Both the position numbers and the translations under genes were made by a program. A DNA stretch of 64,000 bases. Origin: Peribolospora baueri (Eukaryota > Basidiomycota > Peribolosporomycetes > Peribolosporales > Peribolosporaceae). The stretch is taken from NCBI GenBank assembly GCA_029717555.1, contig JAMDHS010000030.1, forward strand, positions 62,001 to 126,000, written 5' to 3'. This document shows, one piece after another, positions 44,990-55,112 of the stretch. The number at the start of each line of letters is the position of its first letter. Position 1 is the stretch's first letter. The notes beneath the pieces were generated by a model. It was not told the DNA's origin. It did no database searches and saw only the letters and a program-made list of their open reading frames with translations.

Positions 44990-46801
44990 TTGCGCGGTGT
45001 GATCGATGGCGAGAAGACGGGGATGGGCGCGTCGGTCGATTTATCAAATCGTGCTGCGGCGGCCAACAGTGGGCCAGATTAATTTACACGACCGCCTCCT
45101 TCTCGTCCTCCTCCGACCCCCGTGAGCGCCTTTGAGCGCGGGCGGATGGACGGGAGGACTATCTCGTAAAGGGTGGCCATGCCTGACCCGGTGTCTTTGT
45201 CGACACCTGAGCTGGACGGCCACTGATGTCCACGTTGGAGGGAGGGAGCCAGCCATGACCGTGGCGTTTTCTTATGACGCTCATTCGTGGCGCTAGGAGA
45301 AGGAGCGAGGCAAATCCAACTCGCACACAGACTTTGCTCGGTAGCTGGATCCTTATAGCCCCATAGGCGACCACATGAACGTGGTGGCATATGCTGAATG
45401 GCAGCATACCCCGCTTTCTCTCGCCGGCTTCCAGAGCGCGCCTGTCGTGGGCCTTTCAGTGGGTCAGTCACGTCGACACCTTTATATACCGCTCGACACC
45501 TTCATATACCGCGCTCTCCACAGCAAAGATCACCTCTCGCCTGTCAACCAGCCAGGCCTCGGGCCAAAGCAAAGCGTCGTGGGCCGCCGTCCCTCCCTTG
45601 CATGTCTGAAACGGAGGGCAGTTTCAGAACCCGCCCTTCCCGCACTCGCACTCGTCCTCGATGACCGCGGCCGTTGCGCTGACAGGCCCTATCCTTGTGA
45701 TTGGTTGGAGGCCCATCTCCAGAGTCGATAAGCGCCTATAGCGTAGCACCACGCCGAATAAAAAGGCCGGCTCCTCACGCTTGTAAAGTGACCTTACAAA
45801 CCCGACGTCTTTCCACAACCGCGCCTCGTTCGAAGGGGCGCCGCGAGCAGCTCCCGAGAACATGCCTCCCTTCTCGTTCTCTGATAGCCTCAAGCCGTGC
45901 GTGCCGGAACCCGTGTCGAGCTCTCGTAGAGCCGATTTACACTTGATGGAACAAGTCTTGTTGATCGTCATCGCTCTTTCCCATCCCCCACCCCGCCTTC
46001 AACTAGGCATGGTCGCGCTTTTTCTGGTGATGTCAGATTCGCGCACTCTTTCCCGCAGCGAGCGGCGGAGTCAAAGTCATCGGCCGAAAGCTTTCTGAAC
46101 GGCGGCGGAAGAGGTTGTAGGAGACTGCCTGCCTGTCTCATCTCCCGAGTGCCTCCCATATCCAGCGGGAGAGGAAGTAGACAATGCGGTTTCGACCTCG
46201 TCCACGACGGGACAGGGCGGGCGACCGGAGAGGCCACACTGGTATGCGCGGGAGGCAGCCGTCTCCTTTTAGGGTTTACTTCATCGTTCACTCTTGTCGG
46301 GTTCAAAGCGGAACGAGTGTCCTCGAGTCGCCGGACGAGCTCGGCGTGGAGAGGAGAGGGCCGTCCAACAGCCTGAGCTTACCATCTCGACTAGTAAGGC
46401 CCATCGGGCGGCCACAGCCTTAAACAAGCGAGTCGTGCCTCGTGCGTTCTCATCCAAGCGCACCCCGGCCTTGCTCATATCTCTTTCTGCCACTCCATCA
46501 CCGGCCCTCGTAGAGCAGAGACGCCGCTTTGTCGAAGGCCTGCTCATTCCTGCTGAGCCCGCGCGTGCAGGGGTGGATTGTCAGCAGCAACCTGTAGCAC
46601 CTTCCGAAACTGGCCTCCCATCCCCCGCTCTCTCTTCCTTCTCGCTCCTGTCCGGCTGTCCGGCTCCTCCTCCTGTGAAGAAGAGCAGATCCCTGGGGTT
46701 GAGAGAGATGAGTCGCATATCGAATACCCATAGCCTTCACCTTGCAGCGCGCATATGATGTACAAAGGGGAAAGACCATAGACCAGTAAGGGACGAGCCG
46801 C
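44990..46801. other. Intergenic: promoter of the RS-like gene and eS7 3' flank
   Basis: This 1.8-kb interval has several open frames of 70-150 codons on both strands, none with a domain, consistent codon bias or convincing splice sites. A single TTTTAGGGTTT element lies at 46267-46277. I see no RNA gene in it. A fast-evolving small gene cannot be excluded. Confidence 0.4.
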
Positions 46802-47652
46802 TTAGTAGTTGCCCTCCACGGTCTGGAAGAAGAACTTGACCTCTTTGCCGGTCAAGCGGCGGTACACGGAGGAGAAGGAGTCGAGCTTGTACTCGAGCGA
46901 GGTGGCGTCCTTGGCGTCGAGGTAACTAATGGTGTAGGGCAGAGTGAAAAAAAGAAAAGGACATTCAATCAGTGAAACTGGGCGAATTGCGACGCCGTTC
47001 GCTCGTTCGCTCGCCGGGTCCGTTGCGGACGATACTCACACCTTGAGCAACTTGTGGCCATCGGTGTTGACGCGGGTGCGCTTGCCGGTGATGTCCGAAG
47101 GGTAGACGAGATCCTCGAGGATGGCATCGTGAACGGCGGTGAGGGTGCGCGAGCGCGGCCTCTGCTGCTTGACGCGGGAGTGACGGCCGGGCTTGCCAAG
47201 GATGCGGCGCTGGGCGACGAAGACGACGTGGCGGTCCGAGAACTTCTTCTCGAGCTCGCGGGTCAGCCTACAAAAAAGAGCGAAATGACGGGGAAAAAAA
47301 GGCGAGCGTTGAGTGTTGATGCTAACAATGCCGACCACTGCCTGCACACGACCGACCGGTCGACCGGTCGCCCGTCCTGGATCGCACCCCAGCGCCGCGT
47401 GCACACACACCTCTGCTGAATTTTGTGGAAAGCCTTGATCTGCGGGACGGGGACAAAGATGACGATCGCCTTCTTGCCACCCTTGACGTCGACTTCGCGA
47501 GCGGCAGAGATTTGGAGGGGTCGGAGCTCAGCCTTGAGCTCAGGGACGTTGTTCTCGAGGTCGACGAGAGCCTGGGCGACGGTCTGCTCGGTCTCCGAGG
47601 GAGCCGTCTTGGGCGCGTTGGCGCTCCGGTAAATCTTGTGCGAGGCAGACAT
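46802..47652 (-). CDS. RPS7: 40S ribosomal protein eS7
   Basis: Three exons, 47411-47652, 47040-47267 and 46802-46925, give 197 residues, the normal eS7 length. The start is [20 protein letters not shown]. Conserved blocks are [100 protein letters not shown] and the end VEFNY-like element [14 protein letters not shown]. It sits in the small-subunit body and takes part in 18S rRNA maturation. It is divergent from the U5 snRNA gene across about 315 bp carrying two TTAGGG-type motifs. Confidence 0.97.
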
Positions 47653-47792
47653 GACGGGGGATGAGAAGGACAAGCGCGAGGGCCTGAAGGAAAGGTTGAC
47701 GTCGAGCTTGAGGACGGGTGAGAGACGGCGAACTCCAGACTTTCGCTTCGCAGCGACGAAGTGAACGAACGCACAAGCAGCGGAAGGTCTGG

Positions 47793-47803
47793 CTAACCCT
47801 AAC
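47793..47803 (+). promoter_or_regulatory. CTAACCCTAAC element, eS7/U5 promoter
   Basis: A telomere-repeat-like element about 140 bp upstream of the eS7 start codon. It is in the opposite orientation to the copy at 47846-47861. Tbf1/TRF-type Myb factors bind TTAGGG motifs at ribosomal-protein promoters in several fungi; use here is inferred. Confidence 0.6.
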
Positions 47804-47845
47804 AAGAGCGGATCTTCGCACGCATCGACTGCGGTGATCAGGCAA

Positions 47846-47861
47846 CTAGGGTTAGGGTTGG
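47846..47861 (+). promoter_or_regulatory. CTAGGGTTAGGGTTGG element, eS7/U5 promoter
   Basis: Two overlapping TTAGGG-type units lie between the eS7 start and the U5 gene, about 120 bp upstream of the predicted U5 start. With the reverse copy at 47793 it makes an inverted pair. Confidence 0.6.
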
Positions 47862-47937
47862 TAGAGATCCTGCACAGTACGGCAGTTCGGCGTTTCGGGG
47901 TTTTGCGTTGTCGCCGATGGCGAGACACGGATGCGTC

Positions 47938-47943
47938 TATAAG
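47938..47943 (+). promoter_or_regulatory. TATA box of the U5 snRNA gene
   Basis: TATAAG lies about 30 bp upstream of the predicted 5' end of U5, the usual spacing for a TATA-directed Pol II start. Confidence 0.6.
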
Positions 47944-47968
47944 AAGGCCTTCGCCTGGCCGACCCGAA

Positions 47969-48107
47969 AAACTCTTTCCTCATCACCCTCGAGCAGGTCG
48001 ACCCTCACAGCATGTCTCAAACGCCTTTTACTTTTGAGACCCAGGGCGGTCGGCCTACCAATGCTCGAGTGCTCCAATTTTTTGCCCCCTTCCTCTCCGA
48101 GGAACTG
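47969..48107 (+). ncRNA. U5: U5 spliceosomal snRNA
   Basis: The invariant U5 loop I sequence GCCTTTTAC (48023-48031) sits in a loop closed by a perfect 8-bp stem, GTCTCAAA (48014-48021) with TTTGAGAC (48033-48040). A second, outer stem pairs CTCGAGCA (47988-47995) with TGCTCGAG (48062-48069), again perfectly, and CCCT with AGGG fits between them. An Sm site AATTTTTTG follows at 48076-48084, and a short 3' stem-loop TTCCTC/GAGGAA at 48090-48104. This order of variable stem, loop I, stem closing, Sm site and 3' hairpin is the U5 architecture. U5 loop I aligns the exon ends during both steps of splicing. The ends are estimates: the 5' end from the TATA box and the 3' end from the hairpin. Confidence 0.92.
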
Positions 48108-48112
48108 TTTTG

Positions 48113-48145
48113 AGCCCGTCGCCCATCAGGGCGGCGGGCTTTTTT
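48113..48145 (+). terminator. GC-rich hairpin plus T6 just downstream of U5
   Basis: AGCCCG-T-CGCCC (48113-48124), loop ATCA, GGGCG-G-CGGGCT (48129-48140): two perfect blocks of 6 and 5 bp separated by a single T/G pair, ending in a run of six T (48140-48145). It lies 9 nt after the U5 3' stem-loop. It could be the 3'-end formation or processing signal of the U5 precursor. Confidence 0.5.
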
Positions 48146-48707
48146 GCGTTCGGTGCATCTCTGCACTCGGTTTGCCTCGGTCGTGTGTCGCGACTCTCGC
48201 TTACCTGTATGACCTCTTCTCTGATGAATGATGAATGCGTTGAACATGTCGATGGCGGTCTTCGCGTAGCGAGGACCGCAGGTGATGCTTGCTGTCAGCG
48301 TCTCGCTCGTCACTAGTAACCGTCGTGCTTGCCGTTGTACCTCGTCGTAAAGCTCGTCGGATAGACACTGGCACGGCCATGATCGCCTTATCAACGGCCA
48401 GTGTTGGGGGACGGTGGCAACGACGACACGTTCTCTTCCAACACATCTAGACTTCCCCATTTATGCACTTATCCTCAAGGATGGGTACGCCGTCGCGTCA
48501 CCTAGCGTTGGCACGGCCGTCCTCTCTGGCAACTCCGTCCACCATCATTCCATTGTCTTCCGCTCATTAAGGGACAGCGAGCGCACGACCAGAGCGAAGT
48601 AGACGTAGCGTTGTTCGACGGTTAGGATGTCGGCAATGCAGTGGAAATGAAGTTGGGATGGTAGGGATTGAAATAAAAAGCATCGCAAAAATTATTCAAA
48701 AAGCAAC
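48146..48707. other. Intergenic between U5 and tRNA-Thr
   Basis: No gene is supported. A minus-strand frame at 48017-48460 overlaps U5 antisense and has no domain. The AT-rich part near 48650-48707 holds the tRNA 3' flank, including TTTTT on the minus strand (48696-48700 on the plus as AAAAA), a Pol III terminator. Confidence 0.45.
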
Positions 48708-48800
48708 TGCCCTCGACAGGACTCGAACCTGTGACCTCTCGCTTACTGGTGTTGAAGAACACCTACTAGGCGAGCGCTATAACCACTAGGCGACGGGGGC
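48708..48800 (-). tRNA. tRNA-Thr (anticodon AGT) with a 20-nt intron
   Basis: Read on the minus strand, the T arm is perfect (ACAGG, loop TTCGAGT, CCTGT), the anticodon stem is CTCGC/GCGAG, and the loop reads CT-AGT-A followed by an intron after position 37 and a closing A. Removing the 20-nt intron leaves 73 nt. The intron folds on itself (GGTGTT, CTTC, AACACC). The acceptor stem GCCCCCG/CGAGGGC has one C-A mismatch at pair 5-68 and the D stem is weak (two pairs). The discriminator is A and G1-C72, C2-G71 fit threonine identity. A and B boxes are intact and a T run follows. Probably functional; the mismatch leaves some doubt. Confidence 0.82.
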
Positions 48801-49669
48801 GGAGCTGTTTATCCAGTTTCCCATTGAAACCAAATCCAAAACTACCAAATTAATACTTCAAGCTATTGCTCGTTGTGGCTCGCTTCGATGATTGTTCTCT
48901 GGTTGGCTACCGTTTTCTGTCATTATTTCTTCCCATCGTCCCCCTCTATTCTTTCTGCCAATCGGTTGTCTCGCGCTCCTCCGAAAAAGGTAAAAAAAAT
49001 CCAATTTTCTCCGCTTGTTCCACCTAGTCACTTCGACGAATCAGGTATCGTCGTCGTCCTCCTTAATTCGTCTGCCTTCGCCCTATCAGGAGTGAACGCA
49101 CAAGCCCTGAGGCTTATCGTGTCCCAAGTCTACTCTTCTTTTGTTACAACGGCCGTTCCGGGACGTCTATCGTGAGGGAGCCGGTCCTAGGTGGACCCCC
49201 CTCTACGACACAGACCCCGTCTTGTCGCTGCAACCTTCACACGCTGGATCGAGAAGTCTCAGAACTAGCTCACGCTCACTTACTTCGAGACTTGTCTTGT
49301 CTTTGCACTCTTCACCCTGTAGTGCTGGAAGTTTTGGAGGCGAAGGGCGTGCACGATGATTTTGCCCTTCGAGTACAAGCATCTTGATAGCTTAGTCTAT
49401 AGTGAGTTGCGAGGCGTAGCGTGACCCAATGGCCGCCCGCGTCTTTCCCTTCATCGTCTCGAGCATCTCGAGTGGTCGTCCCGAGGCCTCAACTACGTAT
49501 GTCTACAGTCCCGCGACAGCGTCGGACGAACATCCTACCCATTCACTTAATCTTACACGAACATACGGACTCGCCGCAAGCCGAAAACAGCGCAAACGTA
49601 ATAAGGGCCAGAGTAACTCCAAGGACGGACTGGCGACGAGGCTACCAACGATGACAGGCAAGAACAAAG
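48801..49669. other. Intergenic between tRNA-Thr and the Nto1-like gene
   Basis: The left third (48810-49100) is notably AT-richer than the rest of the window. No frame on either strand looks coding, and no snRNA or snoRNA signature was recognised. Confidence 0.4.
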
Positions 49670-52600
49670 CTAGACCTCCATGACCGCCTTGGCCTTCCCG
49701 TAGGCGGAACGAATGCTGGAACGCATGTGGGGCGTGCGCACCTCCTTGTTCTTGAGCATCTTCTGGTCCAATTCGTCGTTCTCCAGCATGAACCGCAGGC
49801 GCTGGGGTGGCAGCCAGGCCCTAGGTCAGTCGAGCGAGAGTGGTGGCGTGGCGCGGGGAAAGGGGTGGATGGATGAAAGATGCGATCAGCGATGGTCCGA
49901 TAAAGAATGAGTTGGGTTTGCTAGCCCCGCGGCAACTCACCAAGTCCGACTGGTGTCGAAGAACCTCACAAGCACCACAGACGTCTCAGTGCCCCACTCG
50001 TGCTCGTCGCGCTGGTCTAAGACATCATCTGGGACGTCGTTGTTGCTGTCCGTGTCGTCCCACACTTCGGCCGGGAAGTAAGGATAGCCTGAGCAATAGA
50101 TGAGAGACAAGGACGGGTCGCGAGATAGGCCACGCCCGATCAGCACAAACAAACAAAGAATCGTCTCATCGAGACACGCAACCAGGCAGGGTCAGGTCCA
50201 CAACGTACCCGTCATGCGCGCCCATATAAGTGTTCCAGGCTCGAAATCATCGACGGTCAGCTCCTCCTCCGCATCCTGCGTCACCGTCGTCTGGGTCGTC
50301 GACGGGCGAGGAGTCGATATTTGCCCTTGTCGGTCCCTCTCGAGAGGAGCGTGGCCATGGGCAGACGCGCCAGAGGCCGAGCGACTCTTATCCCGGGCGC
50401 TCCTCCGCGCGCTAGACGCGGGGTCAGCGACGGGAGCGGAGCGCTTGGGTTTCTTCGAGGGAGACGCATCGCGCGACGAGTCACCGCTGCCGTTCGTCAT
50501 TAGACTGGCTCCGGTGAGATTGAACGGACCTTCGAACTTGCGCTTGGTGCTCCTCTCAGGACCTCGCCTGCTCGACAGGAGGGAGGATGATGGCGAAGGC
50601 GTGGGCCCCGCCAGCTCCGTTTCCGCCTTGGATCGCAGTCTCGTTCGACGCTCGCTCGTCCCCTGCTCTGGTTCTACAGACCGGCCCGCCGGAGGCGCTG
50701 GGGATTCGGGCGCTAGGCTTCTCTCGCGGCTGACCGGCCTTCTCCGTCTCCTGTCCTCTTCTTTCTCCTTCTTGCCCATTTCCTTGTCTTCTAACTCCCT
50801 CGCCAGCTTTTCCCGTTCCAACTTTCTCTTAGCCCTCTCCTCCCTCCTCTCCTGAGCCTTCTGTAGCCTTTCCTCCCTCTTCCGCCGCTCCTCCGCCCTC
50901 TTCAACTTTCGCAATCGGTTCCGCTCGTCGTCCTTGGCTTTTTGGGCAGCCGCACGCTCCGCGCGCTTTTCGGGCGTGGCGGGCAAAAAGCGACCGCTCG
51001 AGTCCCGAGGAAACTTGGACGGCGAGCCGGAGGCGCTCCGAGAAGGAGTCGAGGGCGGAGACGAGATGTCTGACGTAGACTCTGCACCGTCGCGCTCCGG
51101 CAAGGACGTAGGCTCAGTTCGGGCTGGCGAATGACCGCGCCGGCAACCCAGCAGTTCGACTTCTTCCTCCTTCGCCGGTCGGCCATCAACTTCCTCCGTC
51201 GACGCAGTGACGTCTTTCCCGTGCTTGTCCCCTTCCATCACCTCCTGAGTAGCTGTTTGTGCCGGCGGCGGCGTAGGCGGCGAAACATCCTCGGCGACGT
51301 CCTGAACATCCTCGGCGACGTCCTCTGCTGCCGACGCCTGAGTAGCCGCATTTGAAGATTTGCGAACACCTGCACAGAGCCAAAGATTCGACGTCAACGA
51401 ACAGCACCTACCAAGGCTTGGGCTCAAAGGTTTCTTGGCCGCGCGCAATTCTAACTCACGCTTAGGTGGCGGCGGCGGCGGCGGAGGTCTTCCACCCCTC
51501 TTCAAGCCTCTAGGAAGCACCCAACCTTCATTGAAGCGCAAGAACTCGTCCTTGCTGTCCAGCTGATCCACTTCGAGTATCCCTGGTGCGGGTGTCTCCG
51601 CCTCAGGCTTGACGGCGACGGTAGACGACGATTTCTTGTCTTTGTCGCGCCTCATGGTGGATGCACGCGGCGACTTTGCGCTCTCCGACTCGGCAGCCGC
51701 CGCCCCAGTACCTGCCGTTGCTCCCGTTGCACGCGTTTGCGTGGAGGCGCGGAAGCCCGGACCGTGGTCGATAGGATCGACGACGGGGGCAGCGTCGCCT
51801 CGCAAGCGACGACTCACCCTGCGCTCCTCCTTCGCCACGGCGGCAGCCGCAGCCTCGTCACCTTCCAGGGCTCGCTTACGCTTGCGCGCCACCACCGGCG
51901 GCTTTGGGACCTTCTGGACGGGCTTAGGCGTAGGAGTGACGGCATAGTGCTGACGGAGCAGGTCATCCACAGCATCTCGGGGTTCAGGATCAAGTTCCGG
52001 GTCTTGCGGTGTTCCGTGAGCTGACTCCTCTTTCGGTGCAGACGAATACTCTCCAAGGAGGTCGAGAAGCCGTTGTTCCGGCTCCAGACCGAGCTCCTCT
52101 CGGAGATTGTCATCCTCCTGCGCGCCATCGTCGCCGAGTGCAGAAGACGTTTGTTTGGTCTGGGCCTCGAGCTCAGCGAGGATCGGCTCTGTGGCTTTCC
52201 TCATACGCTGGGCAGCTCGGTAGAAGGTGGTGTCGGGCTTGTTGTAGAGGATGGCGTTGTCGAAGATGAGATTGACATCAGACTACAATGTCGGCGAACC
52301 GAAGAAGAAAACGGCAATCAATCAGTCAGCTCATGCAGCACACAGGTGGTGACCGGAAGAAGAGACGATGCAGCACACAGGTGCTGAAGAAGAGACGACC
52401 AACCTTAAACTCTTCAACCGAGAAATACTCAAAGTCATCGAGCTTGTCTTGGATCGCCACCCAATCCATCGGCTTCTTGACAATGTCATAGTAGTCTGGC
52501 ACCTCTGCCCGGTTGACTGGGTCCCGAAAGAGACCGATACGGTCGAAGCTAAAAAAAAAAAAAAGGGACGGAGCGCGGGAACGAGCTCCCGGAGGGTCAG

Positions 52601-55112
52601 CGACGTCGAAAGAGCCGTCAACCTGTTCTGTTCACATGACGGGAAGGTGGACAGCTCACCTCTGAATCTTATCCAGCGCTCGAACGAGGGCGCTCCGATG
52701 TGGGAACAAGAAAGTGTCGATGAGCGCCGAACGGTAGATAGTGCATTGTCTCAGCTTTTCCTTCTCGCGCTTGCGAACTAGCTCCGCCAGCATGCGGATT
52801 TTCTCGAGGTCTTCGCGGAGACGGAGGAGGAACTGTGGAAGCGAGGAGGGGAATCAGCGGCACTCGCGTTAGAGAAGAACTTGGCTACGGAACTTGTCCG
52901 TCGGTCGAAGCACGCGGAGCGTCACGTTCAGACGTACTTGCAGCTTTTGCGCTTTCTCAGCATCCGTCTGTTCCTTGCTGCTAGCGCTCGCAGTCCAAGG
53001 CTACAGGCGACAGTTAAAACCCCCAAACGAAGCCGATCAAGGGAGGCGGTCAATAGATGCAAACTACCTTTACCGCCTTCACCAGCGCGTAAAACCGGAA
53101 ACAGGCCACTCACCTCAAGGTGCAAGCTCTTCAAAAGGGGCGCGCCCCTCCTGGCCTCCCTCTTCAAGCTCCAAAACCTGCAAACGAGCGCGACGAGCTG
53201 CTGCTTCTTCCTGAGGCTGACTTTGGCGATGTACTCCAGCACTCTCGTCACGATGTACCTCGGCACCAAGGGCGGACCGGCAGTATAGAGTCTGCCGTAG
53301 GCGCGCGCTGACTTGGAGTTTTTCGAGGAAGATTCCCCTCGGCCTCCCGAAGCCCGAAGCTTGATCTTTGGGATCGTGCCGGGTGTCATGAGGGCGCGTT
53401 GGCCACCCTTGGAGCGCGCGGGACTGGCCCCGCCGGATTCGATGACATCAAGATCTTCGATCTTGACCTGGTCCCGCTGCGTTCAATCATGCACGATGTC
53501 AGAGGCAGCTTGAGCATATCGGTCGAGAAGCCTGCTCTGAGGCCAAGCGCCGGAACTTGCCGTTCGTTATGCAAACACACACCATGGAAGGGAGCACATG
53601 CCGATGACAAAACGCCTTGAGCGTCTCCGCGCTCCCTTCGTCGTCGTCCTCGTCGTCGTCCCCATGACCGTGCTCAGCTCGTTGCCGCGGCGCATGGAGG
53701 AGCAAGCCGGCCTGCCTGGCGCAAGTGACGTGAAAGGCGGTGAAACAAGAGCGGTTGTCACATTGGATGCAAGCGCCATGCTTCACTCTGCAGAGGTAGC
53801 AAACCTGGAAGGCACAACCGAGCGGGGAAAGGCGTGAGCAGCTGGACTTGAACGACTAGGAGCGATCGATCGGAAAACTCACCAGCCTCCATCGGCTCTT
53901 CGGTATCCTCTCGACGTTATCGACTGGCTCCATGTAAACCGGGTTGCTCACTCCCACCTCGGGGATCCACATGGCGCAGAGCAGGTGGGCCCATTTGGAG
54001 GCTGTCGTTTGCTTAAACGCGCCCCCTTCGTGTGGACAGAGAATGCAGGTCTGGCCGAGCGGGTTTGAATGTCAGGAAGAGCGTTCGAAAAGACCGACGA
54101 CGCATCCACGCAGGAGGAGCCAGGGGGCGGGGTCTAGCTGGCGGTGGACTCACAACTGCGCGTTCGGGAGAGACGGTGCATTTGCGGCAGAGCCATTGAC
54201 CTTCGGGAATGTAAGGCACGCCGTAGCAGTCTTTGCAAAAGGGGCGGCGAGGGCACCGAGCTTGAGTCAGCAACCAGTTTCGGTCTCCCCTCGCCTCGTC
54301 GGGCCGCTCACCCTGATGGACGGCCAAATTGCAGCCATCGCAAAACACGATCGCGTTCGAGTTCTCGCACTCGCCGTCGTCGCAAATGGCGCATGTGCTG
54401 TCCTCTGAGGGGCCCTCGTCGGCGTCGGCGCCACCGCTGGAAAAACCTCTTCGGACGGGGACGCGTTTCATCTGCGACGCCCGATGGAAGAGAAGTAGCC
54501 GACATGGTAAAGCAGAAAGGCAAGTCGAGTCAGTTGCTGGAGAAAAGGCGACAACGCCTTTGTCAGGTCCACGAGAGACTCACGAGGTCGAACCACTCCT
54601 TCTCCAGGCGGTCCATAATGATCTCGAACACCTCGTAAGACACGGCATCCATCTGCTCCTTCCGTCGCTCCACGTTCAGCGCGTCCAACCATTCTTGGTC
54701 TGGAGGAGTGGCGGCGACGGGGATGTAGACGAGCAAGAAAGTGATGAGAAAGCTCTGAAGGGTCTGGCGCACCGGCCGTTTCATGCGCTCTTGGCCGGAA
54801 GCAAGGACGGGCGAAGAGCGGCAGAGCGGGGGACTCACCTTGCTCGTCCATGTCGTACTCGACCTGCTTCCTGAGCTCGGTCTCGATCGGCTCTACCCGA
54901 ATATAGTGCTCTGGCCGGACGAAGTCGGAGCCGTCGTTGAAGCCGTAGCTCTGGTTCTGCTGGTCAGGCACGCCGGCCTGGGTGGATATTTGGGAGAGCT
55001 CCCAGTCGGGGATTCTGCGGAAGGAAGCTTTGGGCAGCGAGGCGGGCAGCGCCGGAGGTGGGTGGCTGCCTGGGCCCGTGCCGTTTGGGGAAGGGCGGAC
55101 GGGAGAGACCAT
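49670..55112 (-). CDS. NTO1: Nto1/BRPF-type chromatin protein (EPL-PHD-zinc knuckle-PHD-bromo-PWWP)
   Basis: Fourteen exons: 54839-55112, 54584-54699, 54312-54471, 54154-54230, 53883-54050, 53583-53804, 53114-53476, 52938-53000, 52660-52832, 52404-52548, 51460-52282, 50209-51369, 49941-50088 and 49670-49820, about 1347 residues. The ATG at 55112 (CCGCCATGG context) was preferred to an in-frame one at 55256. Domains in order: EPL-like start ([16 protein letters not shown]), PHD1 ([20 protein letters not shown]), extended PHD ([20 protein letters not shown] to AFCHRH), helical [20 protein letters not shown], bromodomain ([40 protein letters not shown]), a 400-residue charged linker and a C-terminal PWWP ([10 protein letters not shown]). 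The family scaffolds NuA3/MOZ-type H3 acetyltransferases. The exon 6 donor could also be at 53597. Confidence 0.93.
51370..51459 (-). other. In-frame 90-nt intron without stop codons in the Nto1-like gene
   Basis: GTGAGT at 51459 and TGTGCAG at 51370 bracket 90 nt that are open in the coding frame. Removing it joins PPPKR to VRKSSNAA; keeping it adds 30 residues rich in Cys/Leu that look unlike the surrounding linker. Confidence 0.65.
52334..52398 (+). repeat. Tandem duplication of about 30-35 bp in an Nto1-like intron
   Basis: TGCAGCACACAGGTG...GAAGAAGAGACGA occurs at 52334-52368 (35 bp) and again at 52369-52398 (30 bp); the copies differ by a 5-bp indel and one base. It fills much of the intron between the two bromodomain exons. 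Confidence 0.85.

Noticed and set aside
47793-47803. CTAACCCTAAC as a telomerase RNA template
   Set aside because: It sits in a compact eS7/U5 promoter with a reverse copy nearby, and the same motif occurs at bL21m/ATP1; a promoter element explains all three.
48017-48460. Minus-strand 147-codon frame after U5
   Set aside because: It overlaps U5 antisense, has no domain and no splice support, and is better explained by the RNA gene.
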